Assembly: GCA_017615955.1 (NCBI GenBank)
Contig: JAFZZD010000752.1
Location: 1 to 6,460 of the forward strand
From: Victivallales bacterium
GTDB taxonomy: Bacteria; Verrucomicrobiota; Lentisphaeria; Oligosphaerales; Oligosphaeraceae
Length of the DNA: 6,460 nucleotides
Reading direction: 5' to 3'
Part shown: positions 1 to 5,323 of the stretch, piece by piece
Layout: each line of letters begins with the position of its first letter
Position numbering within the stretch: position 1 is the stretch's first letter
The notes under the pieces: model-generated
Seen by the model: the letters and a program-made list of their open reading frames with translations, nothing else
The model's database searches: none
What the model was told of the DNA's origin: nothing
Program-made: the position numbers and the translations under genes

Positions 1-312
1 GACCACCCTGCCCTTGTGCCCCTTTCTCTGTATTGAGAGGGTAAGCCTGACTTTATGGGAGGCCTTGTTGTCCCTGGTTATTGCCTCCGGCACAATGCCC
101 GCCTGGCGGAATTCAGCCAGCATTTCCTTGTCCGCCCTGCTAAGGTTTGCCTCCATGATTTCCTCCCGTGTAGGCGGCGGTGGCGGCGGCGGCGCTGGCG
201 GTTCAGGCGGTGGCGGCACATCCACCTTCAAATCCGCGAACGGAGAACCAAGGTTGCCAGTGAAATCTTCCTCTTCGGGTTCAATGCCCTTTTGCTGTTT
301 CTTCTTGCTCAT
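1..312 (-). CDS. SUI1/eIF1 (YciH)-like translation factor, N-terminal 104 residues, cut by window edge
   Basis: The reading frame is open from an ATG at 312 to the window edge, so the C-terminus is missing. Residues 1-32 are charged (KKKQQK, then EPEEED). Residues 33-47 are almost pure proline (PPPPEPPAPPPPPPP). Residues 50-80 look helical, and a basic strand follows at 87-104 (KVRLTLSIQRKGHKGRVV). That last segment resembles the start of the SUI1 fold in E. coli YciH, where an IQR...RKGKGV strand opens the eIF1-like domain. Known for the family: SUI1/eIF1 proteins bind the small ribosomal subunit and influence start-codon choice, while the role of bacterial YciH-type proteins is less clear. 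Most of the domain lies outside the window, so the assignment rests on one strand plus the layout. The gene starts 4 bases after the stop of the FAD oxidoreductase gene and is probably co-transcribed with it. The SD site is weak: only GGA, 11 bases before the ATG. The proline run would probably need EF-P for translation (inference). Confidence 0.62.
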   Translation of the reverse strand, partial: MSKKKQQKGIEPEEEDFTGNLGSPFADLKVDVPPPPEPPAPPPPPPPTREEIMEANLSRADKEMLAEFRQAGIVPEAITRDNKASHKVRLTLSIQRKGHKGRVV

Positions 313-316
313 GGCG

Positions 317-1552
317 TTATTTGTCCAATATTGACCTGTCAATGATAGCCTTGTGGCTGACAAGATGCCTTTGCAGCGCGGGAATGCTGAGATCTGCAAA
401 AGATAGTGCGTTACTATCCTGCGCCAGCATAGCGGCGGCTGCTCCAGCCGCCTCGCCAGTGACGGCGCATGGTGGAATCACGCGCATCACATCCCAATTG
501 TCACCAGTCGTGGACATGCAGCGCCCAGCCACAATGAGGTTGGATGTATTGACGGCGGCCAGCGCCCTGAACGGGATGCAGAAAATCGGTCCAGCCTTGC
601 GCCAGTCGCCAGTCATGCCCACGGTGTCGCTGAACCAGCGGTGGTCGTCGCTGGCCCTCATGACCACACGTCCCACCAGATGCCTGGTCATCCTGAAAGT
701 AGGATATGTGGGGATATTGGCGATGAAGGGCATTTCGCCCTTGACCTCAAGGGTCTGCCTCATCCTGTCCTTCATCATATCGTGGGAGGCTATGATCTGT
801 GAGGGAATGCCGTTCAACGCATCGAAGTTGAAATAGCGCGGCGGCTTGCCATCTCCTGGCTTGTAGTAGATTGTATCGGTCTCGCGGTACAGGTGCATGC
901 CATCGTTCTCGTTTGTATAGTACCAGCCGCAGCGGACGTTCTTTGCGGAAGTCGCCACCTTTTCACCCGCCGCGACGCACACGTCCGCATCACCGGAGGC
1001 ATCGACGACAGCCCTGCATGTCATTGCAATGCGCCCTGACTTTGTCTCAAGCACCACGGCCTTGATCACCTTTCCTTCCTTGATGACACCAGCGAACCTG
1101 GCTGCGTAGATGAGCTTCACATGCCGCGCCCGCAACTGCTTCTCCAGTTCCAGGGCAAAATACATGGGATTGAATTCCGTACGGAAGCGCACCTTCTTGC
1201 GCTCCTCCAGGTCGCCGCCCTTGTTCCAGCATGCTGGCACGGGCGAAATGCCCACATTGCGCTTGGCCTCCTTCTCGCATGCCACTGACATGCGTGACTG
1301 CGCCTCCGCAAGACCGCCACAGACCTGGTGTCCACGCCCGTCACAGAGCGGCAGATATACGATTACATTGCCAATTGTGGCAAGGCCACCTGGAAGGCAG
1401 AAATTCTCCACTATGCAGACACGGGTGCCCTTTACACGCGAGGCCGCAACAGCGGCGGCGCAACCTGCTATGCCAGCGCCAATGACTATGACATCGTAAT
1501 CCGCAAGAACCTTGAGTTCCCTGCCCTCTTCATGTAATGTTGTCTTTTGCAT
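317..1552 (-). CDS. FAD-dependent oxidoreductase, PF12831 (FAD_oxidored) type
   Basis: This 411-residue protein has the full set of FAD_oxidored hallmarks. An N-terminal Rossmann fold carries DYDVIVIGAGIAG (residues 18-30), and the ribose-binding acidic residue is E49 at the end of the second strand. A VVDASGDADV motif lies at 182-191. The C-terminal FAD-closing segment runs from NLIVAGRC (338-345) through DVMRVIPPC to TGEAAGAAAAM (365-375). No signal peptide is visible, so the protein is probably cytoplasmic. Known for the family: these proteins bind FAD, and members are common in PVC bacteria near sugar and polysaccharide genes, but substrates are mostly unassigned. The specific reaction cannot be read from the sequence. 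The ATG at 1552 is preferred. An in-frame GTG at 1585 lies inside the 101-bp inverted-repeat element and has no ribosome site. The ATG also lacks a recognisable SD sequence, so translation efficiency or the exact start is uncertain. The SUI1-like gene follows 4 bases after the stop. Confidence 0.85.
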   Translation of the reverse strand: MQKTTLHEEGRELKVLADYDVIVIGAGIAGCAAAVAASRVKGTRVCIVENFCLPGGLATIGNVIVYLPLCDGRGHQVCGGLAEAQSRMSVACEKEAKRNVGISPVPACWNKGGDLEERKKVRFRTEFNPMYFALELEKQLRARHVKLIYAARFAGVIKEGKVIKAVVLETKSGRIAMTCRAVVDASGDADVCVAAGEKVATSAKNVRCGWYYTNENDGMHLYRETDTIYYKPGDGKPPRYFNFDALNGIPSQIIASHDMMKDRMRQTLEVKGEMPFIANIPTYPTFRMTRHLVGRVVMRASDDHRWFSDTVGMTGDWRKAGPIFCIPFRALAAVNTSNLIVAGRCMSTTGDNWDVMRVIPPCAVTGEAAGAAAAMLAQDSNALSFADLSIPALQRHLVSHKAIIDRSILDK

Positions 1553-1566
1553 TTTGTTTGAGTAAT

Positions 1567-1667
1567 GAGGCAATTGCAAAACCACAGGAAAGGCAAGCCT
1601 TTTCCGCTGGCTAAAGCCAGCGGCTCCGATAGTTTGCGGGCAGACGCGATAGTTTTGAAATTGCCTC
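1567..1667. mobile_element. 101-bp MITE-like inverted-repeat element
   Basis: The left end at 1567-1582 reads GAGGCAATTGCAAAAC. The right end at 1652-1667 is its inverted copy with one mismatch in 16. The element is flanked directly by TAAT at 1563-1566 and TAAT at 1668-1671, consistent with a 4-bp target duplication (or with TA-rich insertion preference). Inside are a perfect 8-bp hairpin (1604-1611 with 1616-1623, loop TAAA), a second smaller inverted repeat around AAAGGC-AA-GCCTTT (1590-1603), and a direct repeat of CGATAGTTT at 1627-1635 and 1647-1655. It has no coding capacity. It fills the gap between the mnmA stop and the FAD oxidoreductase start. A small non-autonomous element moved in trans is the best reading. 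A REP/BIME-like extragenic palindrome or an RNA structure is the alternative. The hairpin has no U-tract on either strand, so it is not a classical terminator. Confidence 0.68.
1604..1623. repeat. Perfect 8-bp hairpin inside the 101-bp element
   Basis: CCGCTGGC and GCCAGCGG are exact reverse complements separated by TAAA. The hairpin lies about 65 bases past the mnmA stop on the minus strand. The base run after it on that strand is GAAAAGG, not T-rich, which argues against intrinsic termination. It is most likely the structural core of the surrounding element. Confidence 0.8.
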
Positions 1668-1687
1668 TAATTAATGGTTATTGTCCA

Positions 1688-2695
1688 CTATTCACATGAG
1701 TTAATCCAGCCGCTTGCCACGACCTTGTCGCCATCGTATGCAACTGCAAGCTGCCCTGCTGGGGCAAGTGGTGCATCCTCGTCGAAATTCAATTCTGCCT
1801 CATCGGAGCCGCAGGGAACAAGCCTGGCCTCCCTGGGTTTCATCAGGTAACGCAGTTGAGCCTGCACACGGATTTCCGTGGAAGGAATATCCACCATCCA
1901 GTTCATGCCTGAAAGATGAACGCTGCGGCAGTTCAGGTCTGCCTGGCGGCCTACTATAACCTTGTTTTCCGCAATATCCACTTTAATCACAAACCATGGG
2001 CCTCCCCCCAGTCCAAGTCCTCTGCGCTGCCCTATGGTGTGGGCAAAGGCGCCCTTGTGCCGTCCAAGGACCTTTCCGTCCCTGGTCACTATGTCACCTT
2101 CCTTCAGCAATTCAGGGCGGCGCCGGGACACGATGGAAAACACATCGCCGTCACTGACAAAGCACAAATCCTGGCTCTCGCCTTCCTCCTGGGAGACTAT
2201 GCCTTCTGCATAAACCAGTTGCTTGACTTGGGATTTAAGCATGTTTCCCAAAGGAAACATCACGTATGGAAAGACATTCATGGGCACCTGCGCCAGAAAG
2301 TAGCTTTGGTCCTTGCCTGCGTCAATGCCGCGCTTGAGGCATCCGTCCTCAATTCTTGCGTAATGACCTGTCGCAATGCAGTCGCAGCCATCAGCCCGCA
2401 TTGCATCCAGCAGGACGCCAAACTTGAAGAGACGGTTGCATTTCACGCATGGTGACGGGGTTCTGCCGCAGGCATATTCATCGGCAAAATAGTCCAGCAC
2501 CATGCTGTCGAACTGGCTCTGTATGTCAAGTTCCTGCAATGGAATGTCCAGCCTGGCGGCCACCTGCCTGGCCTTGCCGCAATCGGCGCCAGTCATGCGC
2601 AGCGTATAGCCGCGCACCTGATGCCCCGCGCGTTTCAGCAGCAAAGCAGTCGCCGCGCTGTCCACGCCTCCAGATATGCCGACGCCGACTATCAT
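1688..2695 (-). CDS. mnmA: tRNA-specific 2-thiouridylase MnmA (tRNA U34 2-thiouridine synthase)
   Basis: MnmA activates U34 of tRNA-Lys, -Glu and -Gln by adenylation and replaces O2 with sulfur delivered as a persulfide. This 335-residue protein shows the family signatures in order. The ATP PP-loop SGGVDS is at residues 8-13. TPSPCVKCN is at 79-87, and C86 matches the catalytic Cys102 of E. coli. KFGVLLDAM and ATGHYAR follow, then GKDQSYFLAQV (127-137). ESQDLCFV is at 173-180, and C178 matches Cys199. HTIGQRRGLG is at 219-228, then the C-terminal beta barrel. The start at 2695 puts the PP-loop at the usual distance. Its ATG overlaps the stop of the upstream DUF493 gene as ATGA, so translation is probably coupled; the nearest GGAG lies 13 bases upstream, too far for a good SD. 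The protein is shorter than the usual 360 or so residues, mainly because the loop after the first strand-helix unit (TLRMTGADCGKARQVA, 31-46) is reduced. Both cysteines and the PP-loop are intact, so activity is expected. Confidence 0.95.
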   Translation of the reverse strand: MIVGVGISGGVDSAATALLLKRAGHQVRGYTLRMTGADCGKARQVAARLDIPLQELDIQSQFDSMVLDYFADEYACGRTPSPCVKCNRLFKFGVLLDAMRADGCDCIATGHYARIEDGCLKRGIDAGKDQSYFLAQVPMNVFPYVMFPLGNMLKSQVKQLVYAEGIVSQEEGESQDLCFVSDGDVFSIVSRRRPELLKEGDIVTRDGKVLGRHKGAFAHTIGQRRGLGLGGGPWFVIKVDIAENKVIVGRQADLNCRSVHLSGMNWMVDIPSTEIRVQAQLRYLMKPREARLVPCGSDEAELNFDEDAPLAPAGQLAVAYDGDKVVASGWINSCE

Positions 2696-2967
2696 ATAAG
2701 CATCTTGACTCCAGGCAGCTGCTCCAAATTGGAAAACAAAATACGCAGCGTCGGATAATCCGGCACCAGGGCCTTGATTACCCATGTGCGGTATGTTCCT
2801 GATGATGAGACATTGCCTGGCACACAGGCATATTGGGGCAGATTGGCCCGTTCCAGCACGTCTGTGATCAATTCCGCTATGTCCCCAGCGGAGGAATATG
2901 CCAGCACGCGGGCATTCCAGGTCAGGGGAAATTTCAGGCCGCTGTCGTAGATATTAATGTCATCCAT
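2692..2967 (-). CDS. DUF493/YbeD-like small protein
   Basis: This 91-residue protein matches the YbeD/HP0495 (DUF493) pattern. An FPLTWNARVLAYSSA strand (residues 13-27) is followed by a helix DIAELITDVLERAN (29-42), then SSSGTYRTWVIKALVPD (54-70), a second helix YPTLRILFSNLEQL (71-84), and the closing GVKMLI. E. coli YbeD (87 residues) has the same order of elements: an FP...YKV strand, a helix, SSKGNYHSVSI, a helix over LYEELG, and IVRMVL. The family has a ferredoxin-like, ACT-like fold and no firmly established function; E. coli ybeD lies next to lipB. The ATG at 2967 is chosen because AGAGG lies 8 bases upstream (2976-2980). The frame stays open further upstream, but only through a repeat element and a terminator. 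The stop overlaps the mnmA start, so the two genes form a coupled pair. No promoter is visible between the upstream terminator and this gene. Confidence 0.8.
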   Translation of the reverse strand: MDDINIYDSGLKFPLTWNARVLAYSSAGDIAELITDVLERANLPQYACVPGNVSSSGTYRTWVIKALVPDYPTLRILFSNLEQLPGVKMLI

Positions 2968-2975
2968 ATTGGAAA

Positions 2976-2980
2976 CCTCT
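2976..2980 (-). promoter_or_regulatory. Ribosome binding site of the DUF493 gene
   Basis: Read on the minus strand this is AGAGG, 8 bases before the ATG at 2967. It decides the start codon against the upstream in-frame alternatives and lies just outside the 130-bp repeat element. Confidence 0.65.
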
Positions 2981-2987
2981 GCTAAAA

Positions 2988-3029
2988 AGTGGACAGTGGT
3001 CTGTGGTCTGTGGTCTGTGGGCTGTTCTG
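2988..3029. repeat. Heptanucleotide tandem repeat, about six units
   Basis: Consecutive 7-base units read AGTGGAC, AGTGGTC, TGTGGTC, TGTGGTC, TGTGGGC and TGTTCTG. The core GTGG.C is fixed in the first five and the last unit is degenerate. Two further units occur inverted at 3101-3114. The even 7-base spacing suggests expansion by slippage or recombination. Confidence 0.85.
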
Positions 3030-3031
3030 TG

Positions 3032-3051
3032 CGCGGGCGTTCTCGCCCGCG
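3032..3051. repeat. GC-rich 8-bp hairpin within the 130-bp element
   Basis: CGCGGGCG (3032-3039) and CGCCCGCG (3044-3051) are perfect reverse complements around TTCT, which is AGAA in minus-strand RNA. The stem is all G-C and should be very stable. No T-run follows on either strand, so termination is unlikely. Confidence 0.75.
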
Positions 3052-3111
3052 TGCGTCTAGTAGGCACAGCTCTATCTTCGGCTTTCGCCGCAGACACCGG
3101 ACTGTCCACTG

Positions 3112-3160
3112 TCCACTAAACAAATAATGGCTTTGGTTCTCCAGAACCAAAGCCATTATG
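3112..3160 (-). terminator. Intrinsic terminator after the 264-residue membrane protein gene
   Basis: The arms 3124-3140 and 3143-3159 form a perfect 17-bp inverted repeat around CC. On the minus strand the stem is followed by TTGTTTAG, a moderate U-tract, and the stop of the upstream gene is 28 bases before the stem. On the plus strand no T-run follows. The T-tract runs directly into the 130-bp repeat element. Confidence 0.78.
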
Positions 3161-3187
3161 TCTATTCAGTCTTTATCAAAATCAGTA

Positions 3188-3982
3188 TCAGTTCTTTTCA
3201 ATGCCAAAGATTTCTGGATTTGACTTGACCATTTCGCCAATGTTGCTCTGGGAGATGAGGATGTAGCGTTTGTCGAATGCAGCCTGTGTTTCCTTTGGTG
3301 CTGGCTTGTCGTCATAGACTGCGCTTGGCGATGAAGTAATGGCGGCGACTGCCACACCTGAATTGAGGAGAGGCGCGCAATTGAAGAGGTTGCCACTGGC
3401 AAGGACAATCTTCTTGTCCTTCATATAAGGTGCTGTGAACTGGCCCTTGGCATACTTCAGACCCCTTGGCAGGGAGGTTGTGAAGATAATGAAATCAAAC
3501 TGCTTGCCTTCAACCATCTTCTTGAACATTGGCTCGACGAACCACTCGTCCATAGGCTCCATCATTGCCATTTCAGGATCTGCGCCCTTTGGCGGTGCTG
3601 GTGGCTCTGGCTTCAGGAAATCCTCATCGTTCAGGTTGAACAGGGACTTCCAGAGGAGCATTTCGACATCCTTGGTAATGTCCACATTGGGATCGACGAT
3701 CACGACAGCCTTTTTGCCATCAAGCGTTTCCTTGACTTTTGCGGCAAGAACATTGACTTTTGCCTCGCGATATGCGTTTTCACGAGCCATTGCCGCGCTG
3801 CGGCCAGCTGACGGTGATGAATTCCTGTAGGCAAGCCAAAGGCCCATGCAAATTGCGACGATTGCGCAAATGATGGTCATGGGCTGTCCCCATTCAGCGC
3901 CCTTCTTTGAATTTGTCCAACCGATGATTGCTCCAATAGCTGCAATTAACAAGACTGCGTACAGTATTATTTGCTGTAACAT
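3188..3982 (-). CDS. Uncharacterised protein with two N-terminal membrane segments
   Basis: I do not recognise this 264-residue protein. Two hydrophobic segments are clear at residues 4-22 (IILYAVLLIAAIGAIIGW) and 34-52 (MTIICAIVAICMGLWLAY), joined by a short loop with KK. The region after the second segment is rich in Arg and Lys (YRNSSPSAGRSAAMARENAYREAK), which by the positive-inside rule would put the C-terminal domain in the cytoplasm, but topology is not certain. The soluble part has strand-like stretches KKAVVIVDP (90-98), FDFIIFTTSLP (162-172), KKIVLASG (190-197) and GVAVAAITSSP (209-219), suggesting an alpha/beta fold. It is interrupted by a Pro- and Met-rich acidic linker at 125-147 (PEPPAPP...MAMMEPMDEW). 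The start is supported by AAGGAG 10 bases upstream. The gene has its own downstream terminator and looks monocistronic. Confidence 0.82.
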   Translation of the reverse strand: MLQQIILYAVLLIAAIGAIIGWTNSKKGAEWGQPMTIICAIVAICMGLWLAYRNSSPSAGRSAAMARENAYREAKVNVLAAKVKETLDGKKAVVIVDPNVDITKDVEMLLWKSLFNLNDEDFLKPEPPAPPKGADPEMAMMEPMDEWFVEPMFKKMVEGKQFDFIIFTTSLPRGLKYAKGQFTAPYMKDKKIVLASGNLFNCAPLLNSGVAVAAITSSPSAVYDDKPAPKETQAAFDKRYILISQSNIGEMVKSNPEIFGIEKN

Positions 3983-4113
3983 TTTTCTCTTCTCCTTCTT
4001 CTTTACTGAATTTTTATTCTAAAAACAATTTCCCAAAATCAATCCACTCTACGGGAATGGACTGCTCTAAAAACATCTTTAAGATAATGCATTATTGAAA
4101 AATGCAAGTAATC
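3983..4113 (-). promoter_or_regulatory. Intergenic region with possible weak terminator and promoter
   Basis: This AT-rich gap separates the Gfo/Idh/MocA gene from the membrane protein gene. A 6-bp stem TGCATT/AATGCA (4088-4106) lies just after the upstream stop. A 7-bp stem with one G-U pair (4040-4046 with 4058-4064) follows; neither has a clear U-tract. On the minus strand, TTGATT and TAGAAT are separated by 15 bases (4017-4043), a weak and short-spaced sigma-70-like pair. An SD AAGGAG is at 3993-3998. The promoter call is tentative; only the ribosome site is convincing. Confidence 0.3.
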
Positions 4114-5178
4114 TCAACGGTCACGTACATTTACAACAGGAGTGCCCTTCTTCACCATGTCGATGACACGCATATTTTCCAGTGCCTCATCCAAAGTCAC
4201 CGGGAATTTTGCGCCATTGCGTATGGATTCGTAAAGGTACTTCCAGCATTTCCAGGTATCGTCGCCTGTTGCGGGCGCCGTCTGTATATCGTCCTCAATC
4301 CACTCGGGCTTGACACCGCCGCCGAAGCCGCCGCGGACTGGTGGATTTGCACTTGTTGCCTGGAATGTGGGTTTTGGAGCGGCAGGATTGATGTACTTTA
4401 GATGGAGACGCAGCTCGTTGTCGCTTATCAATGTGCCCAAAGTGCCGTTCACCACATAGACCGGCTCGTGCAGGGAGCAGCCGCCGGAAATCTCCAGGTC
4501 AACGACACGGTCGTTCTCACCCCTGAGGATGATGCGCACATGGTCTTCGGCGTCGCCTCTTGCCGCCACCAGTTTAAGGTCGCTCCACACGTCCTTGACA
4601 GGGCCTTCCAGGAAGCGCATCGCATGGTCCACAATGTGTGGTCCCCAGTTGAGGAGCTGGCCGCCGCCGCAGCTTTGCAGAGTCTGCCAGTCGGCGCGCC
4701 AATCGTATGAATTGCGGCGCAATTTGATTTCATAGACGAATCCCAGCTTGCCGCTGTGGATGATGGACATGATATGCTCGAATGCCGGCTCGAAACGGCG
4801 GTTGTGGCGGATGAAAAGCCTGCCGGGATGGCGCTTGTCAGCCTCGCGGAGCTTTAGTGCGCTCTCATAGTCCACTGCGATGGGCTTTTCATTGAAGACA
4901 TACTTGCCTGCATCCAGGGCCAAAACGGAATGTTCAACGTGGAGCGGTGTACGTGTGGCGACAGTCACCAGTTCAATGTCTGGATCCTTCACGAAGTCAG
5001 CCGCATTGTCATACAGCTTCACTTTGGGATGTGACTCCGCCACATTGGCTCTGCGTTCAGGGTCATTGTCGCAGCCAGCGACAATTTCAAAAAGTTCGGG
5101 GAACTTCTCCAGTTCGGGGAAATGCATACGATATCCTGCACGCCCCAGTCCCAAAACACCAACTTTGATTTTCTCCAT
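4114..5178 (-). CDS. Gfo/Idh/MocA-family NAD(P)-dependent oxidoreductase
   Basis: This 354-residue protein is a complete member of the Gfo/Idh/MocA family, which oxidises or reduces sugar and cyclitol derivatives using NAD(P) in the cytoplasm. The N-terminal Rossmann domain has VGVLGLGRAGYRMH (residues 6-19) with the dinucleotide-binding GLGRAG at 10-15. D37 ends the second strand (VAGCDND) and is a plausible NAD-ribose contact. The EKP motif (97-99, in VFNEKPIAVD) carries the catalytic-site lysine. The C-terminal domain contains NWGPHIVDHAMRFL (178-190), where H181 and D184 fit the conserved catalytic pair. The closing helix, CWKYLYESIRNGAKFPVTLDEA, ends in the family's usual pattern. The substrate cannot be assigned. 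The ATG at 5178 is chosen over an in-frame TTG at 5196 because AAGGAG lies 6 bases upstream, one of the best SD sites in the window. The gene is preceded by the secretin terminator and so probably has its own promoter. Confidence 0.93.
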   Translation of the reverse strand: MEKIKVGVLGLGRAGYRMHFPELEKFPELFEIVAGCDNDPERRANVAESHPKVKLYDNAADFVKDPDIELVTVATRTPLHVEHSVLALDAGKYVFNEKPIAVDYESALKLREADKRHPGRLFIRHNRRFEPAFEHIMSIIHSGKLGFVYEIKLRRNSYDWRADWQTLQSCGGGQLLNWGPHIVDHAMRFLEGPVKDVWSDLKLVAARGDAEDHVRIILRGENDRVVDLEISGGCSLHEPVYVVNGTLGTLISDNELRLHLKYINPAAPKPTFQATSANPPVRGGFGGGVKPEWIEDDIQTAPATGDDTWKCWKYLYESIRNGAKFPVTLDEALENMRVIDMVKKGTPVVNVRDR

Positions 5179-5184
5179 TCCAAT

Positions 5185-5190
5185 CTCCTT
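5185..5190 (-). promoter_or_regulatory. Strong Shine-Dalgarno of the Gfo/Idh/MocA gene
   Basis: AAGGAG on the minus strand, 6 bases before the ATG at 5178. It fixes that start over the TTG at 5196, which would place this site inside the coding region. Confidence 0.8.
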
Positions 5191-5278
5191 AATCAATCAA
5201 TTTCGTATGCTAGTCACGATGCCGCCCAATATAGGAAGCATCAATCAGCAATTTCTCCAATTCAAGAGGAGAACTACT

Positions 5279-5320
5279 AAAAAAGCCTAAGGCCGCGCAA
5301 TGCGGCCTTAGGCCAAAAAA
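5279..5320 (-). terminator. Strong intrinsic terminator after the secretin gene
   Basis: A perfect 12-bp stem, GCCTAAGGCCGC (5285-5296) with GCGGCCTTAGGC (5302-5313), has a 5-base loop. On the minus strand it is followed by six T residues (5284-5279) and preceded by another T-run at 5320-5315. It begins directly after the secretin stop at 5324 and cleanly separates that gene from the oxidoreductase. Confidence 0.92.
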
Positions 5321-5323
5321 GCA

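Larger units (their letters stand above)
2988..3117. repeat. 130-bp structured repeat element with heptamer ends
   Basis: The outer ends AGTGGACAGTGG (2988-2999) and CCACTGTCCACT (3106-3117) are exact 12-bp inverted repeats. From 2988 the left side continues as a 7-bp tandem repeat; the right side holds two copies of ACTGTCC (3101-3114), the same heptamer inverted. Inside, a hairpin of CGCGGGCG and CGCCCGCG with a TTCT loop spans 3032-3051. A second hairpin of CGGC and GCCG spans 3079-3090; in minus-strand RNA its loop is GAAA, a GNRA tetraloop. A CACAG/CTGTG pairing could form an outer stem around the first hairpin. CTAAA occurs at both borders (2982-2986 and 3116-3120), a possible but weak duplication. 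It has no plausible coding capacity. It occupies the leader of the DUF493-mnmA pair. It may be a dispersed repeat, a non-autonomous mobile element or a leader RNA structure; the sequence alone does not decide. Confidence 0.6.

Noticed and set aside
14..345. Two overlapping plus-strand frames, one with a glycine-rich run
   Set aside because: The glycine run is the antisense of the proline-rich linker in the minus-strand SUI1-like gene. No family resemblance.
1553..1585. GTG at 1585 as the start of the FAD oxidoreductase
   Set aside because: It lies inside the left end of the 101-bp element and has no ribosome site; the added residues resemble nothing in the family.
1682..1690. TGTCCACTA at the mnmA stop matching the edge of the 130-bp element (3110-3118)
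   Set aside because: A 9-bp match overlapping a stop codon is not strong enough to claim a solo repeat end or that the two-gene segment is bounded as a mobile cassette.
2696..2785. 30-residue N-terminal extension of MnmA
   Set aside because: MnmA begins a few residues before the PP-loop, and the ATGA overlap with DUF493 marks the start at 2695.
2988..3114. CRISPR array
   Set aside because: The repeats are 7 bp, contiguous and partly inverted, with no spacers of regular length and no cas genes.
2968..3156. Upstream extension of the DUF493 protein to an ATG at 3156
   Set aside because: The extension would be translated from the terminator stem and the heptamer repeat, and the family has about 87-91 residues. 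A good SD precedes the ATG at 2967.
4402..4710. Plus-strand frame of 102 residues within the Gfo/Idh/MocA gene
   Set aside because: Shadow of a fully supported minus-strand gene, with no ribosome site or recognisable domain.
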